Below, one piece after another: positions 15,326-21,936 of a stretch of DNA of 27,053 nucleotides. A program made the translations under genes and the position numbers. Under the pieces are notes generated by a model that was not told where the DNA came from, ran no database searches, and saw only the letters and a program-made list of their open reading frames with translations. The first letter of the stretch is position 1. Each line of letters begins with the position of its first letter. The stretch comes from Firmicutes bacterium ZCTH02-B6. Its GTDB lineage: Bacteria; Bacillota; Limnochordia; Limnochordales; ZCTH02-B6. The stretch is from assembly GCA_002159155.1 (NCBI GenBank), contig LZRQ01000030.1:1-27053 (forward strand). The letters are read 5' to 3'.

Positions 15326-16924
15326 CTACTCTTCGTCTCCCGGCGGGCCTAGCAACAACCGCGTCCGCCGCCTCACAGCGGGCGCGCCTTCGGGGCCCGC
15401 GCCAGCCTGCGCGCCGCTGCGGGCGCCCTCGGCAGGGACGCGAGCGCCTTCGGTGCGGGTGCGATCCGACTGTGGGTTGCTGATGAGGGGCGGGCGCTCA
15501 CTGACCGCCGGCGCCGGCAGCCGCAAGAGGGATTTGAGCAGGCTCCGCCCGTGGAAGGGGATGAGGGGGAACAAGTAGGGGACATTCATGGAGCGCGTAA
15601 AGGCCAGCACGAGAAACCCCGCCGCGAGTCCCGCCGCCAATCCCGGCAGCCGGAAAAGCGTTGCCAGCGTCAGCAAGACGTACCGGTACAGCCGGATGCT
15701 GTAGGCAAGCTCAAGGCTGGGAACGGCGAAGTAGCCGATGGCGGCCACCGCGGTGTACAGAACGGTTTCAGGCACAAACAGGCCAACGGACACCGCCAGG
15801 TCGCCCAGGAGGATGGCCCCGACGATGCCCAACGACGTGGCTAGAGCGGTCGGCGTGTGAATGAGGGCCATGCGGATGAGGTCGATGCCAAGCTCCAGGA
15901 TGAAAAATTGCAGCCACACGGGCACCGTGCTCGGCTCTTTAGGTCCGATGAACTCAAGCCACTCAGGCAAGTCCGGCTTTGAGAGATAGAGCGCCAGCCA
16001 TAGGGGAGTGAACACCGCGGCCAGGAGAAACGCCGCCGCCCGCACCCAGCGCAGGTATGTGCCGATGGGGGGCGACTGAAAAAACTCCTCGGCGTGCTCG
16101 AAGAAGTGAAACAGGGTGACGGGGAGGATCATGGCCATGGGGGTGGTGTCCACCAGTACGATGATGTGCCCTTCGAGCAAGTGCGCGATGGCCACGTCGG
16201 GCCGCTCCGTGTAGCGCACTTTCGGCAGCGGGTTCCACGGAGACTTGACGATGATCTCCTCGAGGTTCTTTACGCCCATGGGCAGGGCGTCGACACTGGC
16301 TTCTTGGATGCGCCGCTTGATCTGGTCGACCAGCCCATGGTCGGCGATGTCAGCGATGTAGCCCACGGCCACGTCGGTCCGGGAGCGCCGCCCCACCTGG
16401 AAGATTTCAAAGCGCAACCGTGGGTCCCGGAGCCGCCGGCGAATCATGGCGGTGTTGAACACGAGCGTCTCCGTCAGCCCCTCGTGGGATCCCCGGGTTA
16501 CTTTTTCGAGGTCGGGCTCCTCGATGCTGCGGGTGGGGTACTCCCGCACGTCGATGACGATGGCGGTGTCTTCCCGGTCGATAAACAGCACGATGGGGCC
16601 GGCCATGACGGACTCGACGGCCTCTTCGACGGTGTCCACGGTGTCGACTTCGAAGTAGGGGATGCGGCGGGCCAGGAGCTTGCGGATGACGTCGGGCACC
16701 ATCTCGGCCCGGGCGGTTTCCTGCAGGCTCGCGAAAATGTCGGCCGTGACCTTGTCCTTGACGAAACCGTCGACGAAGTAAAACGCGGCCTGGCGGCCGC
16801 CGATCTCCACCGGCCGTTCGATAATGTCAAAGGAAACGCCGATGCCGAGCCGCTCGCGCATCTCGGCGGCGTTGTCCGCGAGCCTGCGGCGGATGGGAGT
16901 GAGGTTTTGCGCTTGTTCGGCCAA
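15326..16924 (-). CDS. spoVAF: SpoVAF/GerA-family spore germination membrane protein
   Basis: A 532-residue member of the GerA/SpoVAF family. The soluble N-terminal half (1-about 285) carries the signature KSPWNPLPKVRYTERPDVA (227-245), then LLEGHIIVLVDTTPMAMILP (249-268) and FEHAEEFFQSPPIGTYLRWVR (275-295). The C-terminal half has four to five membrane segments (about 296-315, 338-356, 361-383, 386-405, 412-445). These match SpoVAF more closely than the nutrient-receptor A subunits, and SpoVAF is thought to act in spore germination with the SpoVA/GerA machinery. The last 60 residues form an Arg/Pro/Ala-rich tail longer than usual. TTG start with gaggtga 7 nt upstream. No B or C subunit or other spoVA gene is adjacent. 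Its presence marks the host as an endospore former. Confidence 0.85.
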   Translation of the reverse strand: MAEQAQNLTPIRRRLADNAAEMRERLGIGVSFDIIERPVEIGGRQAAFYFVDGFVKDKVTADIFASLQETARAEMVPDVIRKLLARRIPYFEVDTVDTVEEAVESVMAGPIVLFIDREDTAIVIDVREYPTRSIEEPDLEKVTRGSHEGLTETLVFNTAMIRRRLRDPRLRFEIFQVGRRSRTDVAVGYIADIADHGLVDQIKRRIQEASVDALPMGVKNLEEIIVKSPWNPLPKVRYTERPDVAIAHLLEGHIIVLVDTTPMAMILPVTLFHFFEHAEEFFQSPPIGTYLRWVRAAAFLLAAVFTPLWLALYLSKPDLPEWLEFIGPKEPSTVPVWLQFFILELGIDLIRMALIHTPTALATSLGIVGAILLGDLAVSVGLFVPETVLYTAVAAIGYFAVPSLELAYSIRLYRYVLLTLATLFRLPGLAAGLAAGFLVLAFTRSMNVPYLFPLIPFHGRSLLKSLLRLPAPAVSERPPLISNPQSDRTRTEGARVPAEGARSGAQAGAGPEGAPAVRRRTRLLLGPPGDEE

Positions 16925-16982
16925 GCCGGGTCACCTCGCCGGGAAAGGTGCGGGCAACCTTAAGCATTCCCCGTGGGCGTGC

Positions 16983-17840
16983 TCAGACGAACCGCACGCC
17001 CGAAAGCATGAGGACGGCGATGATGACCGGCTGGTGGAGGATATAAATGACGAGCGAGTGGCGACCGAGAAAGACGGCGGGCCGGGCCCAGCGGGGCGTT
17101 GGTACCGGCGCTTCCGGCCCGGGCCGGGTCCCAAGACGCTGCACCAGCAGAGGGCCGAGCCCGACGCCCAGGAGGACGACGCCGAGCCACGGGATGAGGG
17201 GGAAATAGTCCACGGAGGTGTACTGCCACGGTCGCAGGCCGAGGGGCAAGAGCCACACAGTGTCGACGTAGCGGGTGCCGAGCAGCCGCCCCCCGGCGAT
17301 GAACGCAAGGCCCAAGGGGACGGCGAAGCCCTCGACTTTAAGCAAGAGGGGCGCGAGGAGCAGCGCCGTCCCGATGAAGTGCAGCACGCCGTAGGCGATA
17401 AACTGGCGGCCAAAGATGGGCCAGGTGACGAGGCTGATCACCATGCCCCACCCCAAGACTTTGAGGCCCCGCTCAAGCCATCGCCTGTACGGGACTCCAC
17501 CCGGCCTACGGCGGTTGAACAGGCTGATGTTGAAGCCGACCAGCACGAGAAACGTCGTCGCGATGCCCCGCGCAAAGACGCGCCAGCCGCCTTGGGTCAC
17601 GTCGCCGGGGTAGATGCCCACAAAGTACAAGTCCCACATCAGGTGGTAAAAGACCATTCCGGCGACGGCCAAGCCCCGGATGGCGTCGATGGGCCAAAGG
17701 CGTGTCCGGCGGGCGGCCGCTTGGCTGCTGGGCACGGGCGGCGACGGCTCCTTTCGCCAGAGGGATGGAAACCCTTTCGGTCCGGGCGGCGAAAAACTCC
17801 TGCTCTCCCGGAAACCCGTCTCCCTGCGCTTGTCCCTCAC
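16983..17840 (-). CDS. DUF1624 / heparan-alpha-glucosaminide N-acetyltransferase-like membrane protein
   Basis: A 285-residue polytopic membrane protein. Following a variable N-terminus, RLWPIDAIRGLAVAGMVFYHL (47-67) is the signature first helix of DUF1624/HGSNAT-like acyltransferases ('DxxRGxAxxxMxxxH'). FLVLVGFNISLFNRR and GRHSLVIYILHQPVI near the C-terminus are also typical. Such proteins are thought to move acyl groups across the membrane onto sugars, but bacterial DUF1624 members lack assigned substrates. The start GTG at 17840 overlaps the sfsA stop (GTGA), indicating coupling. A GTG at 17735, about 12 nt after AAAGGAG, is an alternative that would remove an odd Pro/Arg-rich leader. spoVAF follows 58 bp downstream. 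Confidence 0.83.
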   Translation of the reverse strand: MRDKRRETGFRESRSFSPPGPKGFPSLWRKEPSPPVPSSQAAARRTRLWPIDAIRGLAVAGMVFYHLMWDLYFVGIYPGDVTQGGWRVFARGIATTFLVLVGFNISLFNRRRPGGVPYRRWLERGLKVLGWGMVISLVTWPIFGRQFIAYGVLHFIGTALLLAPLLLKVEGFAVPLGLAFIAGGRLLGTRYVDTVWLLPLGLRPWQYTSVDYFPLIPWLGVVLLGVGLGPLLVQRLGTRPGPEAPVPTPRWARPAVFLGRHSLVIYILHQPVIIAVLMLSGVRFV

Positions 17841-18670
17841 TGCTCCACGGGGATCTCGTCCAGGACCCGGATGCCGGCGGGCTCGACCCGGCAGCGGTAG
17901 GCGTACGCTTCAACGCCGGCGGCCCGGGCGCGGGCAAGAGCTTGCGCGAACGCGGGGTCGGCCGCCCGGTGCGGTGCCAAGGCGCGGGCATCGTCCCGCT
18001 GGACGAACCAGACCACCGCGGCCCGGCGACCGGTTTCCACCGCCTCCGCGAGCTCCGTGAGGTGCCGCGTGCCCCGCGAGGTGGGGGCGTCGGGGAAAAG
18101 GGCTAAGCCGTTTTCCACCAGGTTGCACGACTTCGTTTCCACGAGGCACGGCGGGCGATCCGGGGCCTCGAGGAGGAAGTCGACCCGGCCTTGCCCCCAG
18201 CGGACTTCGCCGCGCCACGACGCATACCCGCGAAAGGGCGGCAGCATGTCGACCTCCAGGCACCGGGCAAAGAGGCGGTTGGGCATGCGGGCGTCCACGG
18301 AAACCCAGCGTCCCGCGTAGTGCACAAGCAGAAGCGTGCCCACCGTCCGTCGCGGCGTGCCGTCGGCCCGGCGAGCGGCCGCCGGCGCCGTAGTCTCGTC
18401 CGGCGCCAGGTGGCGCGCCTTGCCGGTCAACTGCGCGAGACCTACAGTTCCGGGCTCGAGCAGCTCCGTCATGCGGCCCGAGTTGGGCAGGTGGAGGGCG
18501 ACCGGCGAGGCGTCGCCCGGTGCCGGCGTGGCTTCCACCGTGAAGCGGTTGCGGCGGGCGACGATGTGAACGGGGACCAGGCCAGGAGGGAAAGGCACGA
18601 AGGCGCGGCCGGGTTTGTTCGTGTTTCGCTTCATGGATGAGAGGTCTGCATCGGCATCGACCATCGTCAT
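17837..18670 (-). CDS. sfsA: SfsA family protein (sugar fermentation stimulation protein)
   Basis: A 277-residue SfsA homologue. The family landmarks are RRNRFTVEA (39-47), ALHLPNSGRMTELLEPG (58-74), VDARMPNRLF, FLLEA...CLVETKSCNLVENGLALFPDAP (the nuclease-like core with Asp, Glu and Lys) and SRGTRHLTEL. SfsA proteins bind DNA and have a PD-(D/E)XK-like core. In E. coli the gene was linked to maltose metabolism, but its true role is unsettled. The first ATG (18670) and ATG 18634 both lack a clear Shine-Dalgarno. The latter gives a more typical N-terminus. It begins the probable sfsA-DUF1624-spoVAF transcript. The 117-bp gap to hsdM shows no obvious terminator. Confidence 0.9.
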   Translation of the reverse strand: MTMVDADADLSSMKRNTNKPGRAFVPFPPGLVPVHIVARRNRFTVEATPAPGDASPVALHLPNSGRMTELLEPGTVGLAQLTGKARHLAPDETTAPAAARRADGTPRRTVGTLLLVHYAGRWVSVDARMPNRLFARCLEVDMLPPFRGYASWRGEVRWGQGRVDFLLEAPDRPPCLVETKSCNLVENGLALFPDAPTSRGTRHLTELAEAVETGRRAAVVWFVQRDDARALAPHRAADPAFAQALARARAAGVEAYAYRCRVEPAGIRVLDEIPVEQ

Positions 18671-18787
18671 AGATCGGCCTCAAAGGGTTTCCCGGTCGTC
18701 CGCCCATACGGTGACGTTCCGGAGGACTGGCCTGGGGGCGAGCCGCGCACCGGGTACGCGTCGTTGCCGGTGACTCTCGGTTCGCCG

Positions 18788-20266
18788 CTAGTCTTCGAGA
18801 ATGTTGGCGATCTCCTCAAAGCCGGCCAGTGCGGCTTGCAGGTTTGCTATGATGTCTGCTGCGAGCTCCTCCGGCTCAGGAAGGGCGTCGAGATCACTGA
18901 GGGACTTGTCCTTGAGCCAGAAGATGTCAAGACTGGTCTTGTCGCGAGCAATGATCTCTTCATAGGTAAACCGCCGCCAACGACCTTCGGGGTTATCTTC
19001 GCTCCACGTGGGCTGACGCTTGTGCCTTTCTCCCGGCCTATAGCATTCCACGAAGTCGACAAGGTCTTCGTAGGTCAGCGGCTTCGTCTTGAGGGTGAAG
19101 TGCGAGTTGGTTCGCAGATCGTAGTACCAGATTTCTTTGGTCCACGGTTCCTTCGCCGCCGGCTTGTTGTCAAAGAAGATGACGTTTGCCTTTACCCCCG
19201 GCGCGTAGAAGATGCCGGTGGGCAGCCGCAGGATTGTGTGGAGGTCGGTCGTCTCCAGCAGCTTCCTGCGCACGACCTCGCCCGCCCCGCCTTCGAAGAG
19301 CACGTTGTCGGGGACGACGACGGCCGCCTGTCCGGTCGTCTTTAGGATCGTGCGGATGTGCTGGACGAAGTTGAGCTGCTTGTTGCTCGTCGTTACCCAG
19401 AAGTCTTGCCTGTTGTAGGTGAGCGTCTCCTTCTCCTGCTTGCCATCTTCCGTCGTAACCGTAATCGAGCTCTTCTTCCCAAAGGGAGGATTGGTCAGCA
19501 CGTAGTCGTAGCGAACTCCGGGGTCAGCTGCCAACGAGTCGGCAGCCGACACGGTGACCTCGCCGCCGATCTCGCCGATGTTGTGCAGGAACATGTTCAT
19601 CAAGCACAGCCTACGGGTAGCCGGGACGATCTCGTTGCCGTAGAACGTGCTTGTCTTCAGCGCCTGCTTCTGTGCCCGATCAAGTTGGTAGTTCTTCGTG
19701 ATGAAGTCGTACGCGGCCAGGAAGAAGCCGCCCGTGCCGCAGGCCGGGTCACAAATAGTCTTTCCGGGCTCAGGTCGGACGCATTCGACGATGGCCTTGA
19801 TCAGCGGGCGAGGGGTGAAGTACTGTCCGGCGCCGCTCTTTGTGTCCTGAGCGTTTCTTTCGAGCAGACCCTCGTAGATATCGCCCTTAACGTCAGCCTC
19901 CATGATTGCCCACTGCTCTTGGTCGATCATGTGAATGAGGCTTGCTAATAGGGCGGGCTCCTGAATGCGGTTCTGGGCCTTCATGAATATCTGGCCTAAC
20001 AAGCCCTTTTCCTGACCCAACTTGCGGAGCAGATCGGCATAGTGATGGTCGAGTTCGGCACCGGTCTTGCTGGTCAGGCTCGGCCAGTCGTAACCCTCGG
20101 GGATGCCGAGGTCTCGGTTGTACGGCGGCTGGGAGTATTCATGCGCCATCTTGAGGAAGATGAGGTAGGTCAATTGCTCGAGGTAGTCGCCGTAGCTCAA
20201 ACCAGCGTCCCGCAAGACGTGGCAGTAGCTCCAAACCTTGTTCACGAGTGTGCTTGTAGGCGTCAT
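18788..20266 (-). CDS. hsdM: Type I restriction-modification DNA methyltransferase subunit HsdM
   Basis: A 492-residue N6-adenine methyltransferase. An N-terminal HsdM helical domain (about 1-125) is followed by the catalytic domain with GQYFTPRPLIKAIV (147-160), the AdoMet-binding DPACGTGGF (173-181), and the catalytic NPPFG (259-263), the N/DPPF motif of adenine methylases. The C-terminus carries an IANL/EEIANILED helical end expected to contact HsdS. The ATG overlaps the hsdS stop (ATGA), ensuring balanced synthesis. It is the last gene of the hsdR-hsdS-hsdM operon. It would methylate the adenines of the target sequence that HsdS recognises. Confidence 0.96.
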   Translation of the reverse strand: MTPTSTLVNKVWSYCHVLRDAGLSYGDYLEQLTYLIFLKMAHEYSQPPYNRDLGIPEGYDWPSLTSKTGAELDHHYADLLRKLGQEKGLLGQIFMKAQNRIQEPALLASLIHMIDQEQWAIMEADVKGDIYEGLLERNAQDTKSGAGQYFTPRPLIKAIVECVRPEPGKTICDPACGTGGFFLAAYDFITKNYQLDRAQKQALKTSTFYGNEIVPATRRLCLMNMFLHNIGEIGGEVTVSAADSLAADPGVRYDYVLTNPPFGKKSSITVTTEDGKQEKETLTYNRQDFWVTTSNKQLNFVQHIRTILKTTGQAAVVVPDNVLFEGGAGEVVRRKLLETTDLHTILRLPTGIFYAPGVKANVIFFDNKPAAKEPWTKEIWYYDLRTNSHFTLKTKPLTYEDLVDFVECYRPGERHKRQPTWSEDNPEGRWRRFTYEEIIARDKTSLDIFWLKDKSLSDLDALPEPEELAADIIANLQAALAGFEEIANILED

Positions 20267-21936
20267 CGTCCACTATTCACCGTCTCTTCAGCGCTTTTCT
20301 CGGACCGACGTCGCGAATTTGGCTGAGCTGTGGTACGTGTCCTTCTTCCCCTCGACGGTTGCACATTCCGCTCTCTCTCGGCACGAATACGCTCCAGCAG
20401 CTTGTCAGCGGGTTCGTAGTCGGGGTCGTTGCGAACAGCGGCTAGTTCAGCCTCGCTGAGCAACCGCCCTTCGAAGGCTTTCTTGAGGATGCCCTGACGG
20501 AGAGCCTCGGCCTGCTGTAGCCCGTGGTCGACTGCTCTATCCAAGTTGTCTAGGACCGAGAATCGAGCCTCGATCTCTGCAACCACGACCTGCTGCTCCG
20601 CGAGTGAGCAGAAAGGAATCCGCAACGAACAAATCTCATCTGAGTTTATGTTGTGTACACCGCTGGTGGAGCGCGCCTTAGCCTCTATCTGAACACGAAG
20701 CCGAGGAGCCTGAAGGCACCAAACCAAGTAACGCCCGGACACTATCGCCCTGTTTGGCCGCAGTCTGACCAAGTAACCTGCGAAGAGATGGTGCGTATCG
20801 TGATCCGTAACCAAGGCGGGCCGGCCAACCAGTGAGACGCTTCCATTTGAGCGAATAATAAGCACATCGTCCGCCTGCAAGGCGTAGGTTTCCAACTCGT
20901 CTTCTGAGAAGGTGGCGTACTTCAGGTCGGTCGTGTCGATGCGTCCAGCAACGATATTGGGTATTCTCAGTACGCTTGTACCATGTGGCTCTGCTACACA
21001 CTTCTTGGCCGTTCCATACGTGAGGGTTTCGATGACAGCGCCTAGAGTGACCTCTGTCCACTCGGCAGGTAAGGCGCTGGAAGTGCCGTTGGCTCCCGAA
21101 ACCATTGGCGGTAGCTTTTGTGGCTTGGTCGGTTTCTTTCGCCCCAACTCCTCGCCTCCACCCAGCTCCCAGGCCACAACCGCCTGCTCCCACTCCAGCA
21201 CTTGTTGCCGATACCGCTCTTCCCGCGCCATTTTGATCGCTTCTAACACATCATCGGCACTCGGCAGCCTGCCTGCAGCTTGCTGTTTCGAACGCCACTC
21301 GGCGGTAAGCTTCCCTTCGAAAGCTGCTTTGAGCACTGCCTGACGATACTGCTTGAGCTGCTGTTTGACGGTCTTGAGCAACTCGACGCCTTTATCCAAC
21401 TCACTAAAAAGGGCCTCGATCTTGGCTACGATGGCACGTTGCTCGACGAGAGGGGGTAACGGTAGGCACATTTCCGTGAGATAGGCCACGGGCACACGCA
21501 GTTGACCAGCAGAACCCGTCATGTTGTTCTTTGCATCTCTTCTAACGGACCGCTGGATCAGAAAGAAGAAGAGCCATTCACCTCGTACGCCAGGATCCCT
21601 GGGACGCAGTACATGGAACTCCGTTGAACCAAAGCCGAGACCGTTTTTCAGCCCACGCATTACGGCAGCTTTACCGTTCTCCATACAGGGTGTGATCTTA
21701 GCCCAAAGAACGTCTCCATCCCTAAAGCTGGTATATCGTGAACGAACCTCGCCTACCGTACGTGACTCGGTTAGATCAACTTTACCTGATATCGCCTCTA
21801 CTGCCCTCATGGGTATGAACGATACTTCCAGGTCGTCGGTGAGCTCGGAACTCACTGAAGGATTGATTAACGCGATCTCGGACAGTCGCGCCTTTACCCA
21901 GCCCTTGCGGGAGCCGTCTTTGTCAAGAGACCCCAT
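20263..21936 (-). CDS. hsdS: Type I restriction-modification specificity subunit HsdS
   Basis: A 557-residue specificity subunit with two target recognition domains. TRD1 is about residues 13-165, then a conserved coiled-coil region (VEQRAIVAKIEALFSELDKG... to AAFEGKLTAEWR, about 167-220). TRD2 is about 290-440, with a second copy (LAEQQVVVAEIEARFSVLD... to KAFEGRLLSEAE). The two conserved regions are internal repeats, as expected for a bipartite target. A longer than usual central linker (rich in Lys, Glu and Gln, about 225-290) joins the halves. The stretch is distinctly richer in A+T than the flanking chromosome. The ATG overlaps the hsdR stop by one base (TAATG). Confidence 0.95.
   Translation of the reverse strand: MGSLDKDGSRKGWVKARLSEIALINPSVSSELTDDLEVSFIPMRAVEAISGKVDLTESRTVGEVRSRYTSFRDGDVLWAKITPCMENGKAAVMRGLKNGLGFGSTEFHVLRPRDPGVRGEWLFFFLIQRSVRRDAKNNMTGSAGQLRVPVAYLTEMCLPLPPLVEQRAIVAKIEALFSELDKGVELLKTVKQQLKQYRQAVLKAAFEGKLTAEWRSKQQAAGRLPSADDVLEAIKMAREERYRQQVLEWEQAVVAWELGGGEELGRKKPTKPQKLPPMVSGANGTSSALPAEWTEVTLGAVIETLTYGTAKKCVAEPHGTSVLRIPNIVAGRIDTTDLKYATFSEDELETYALQADDVLIIRSNGSVSLVGRPALVTDHDTHHLFAGYLVRLRPNRAIVSGRYLVWCLQAPRLRVQIEAKARSTSGVHNINSDEICSLRIPFCSLAEQQVVVAEIEARFSVLDNLDRAVDHGLQQAEALRQGILKKAFEGRLLSEAELAAVRNDPDYEPADKLLERIRAERERNVQPSRGRRTRTTAQPNSRRRSEKSAEETVNSGR

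Noticed and set aside
16094..17900. Plus-strand open frames (289 and 358 codons) opposite spoVAF and the DUF1624 gene
   Set aside because: They are antisense shadows of recognised genes, with no family features.
18671..18787. Possible attachment site or promoter between sfsA and hsdM
   Set aside because: No direct repeat matching the other end of the island, no clear promoter and no stable terminator hairpin were seen.
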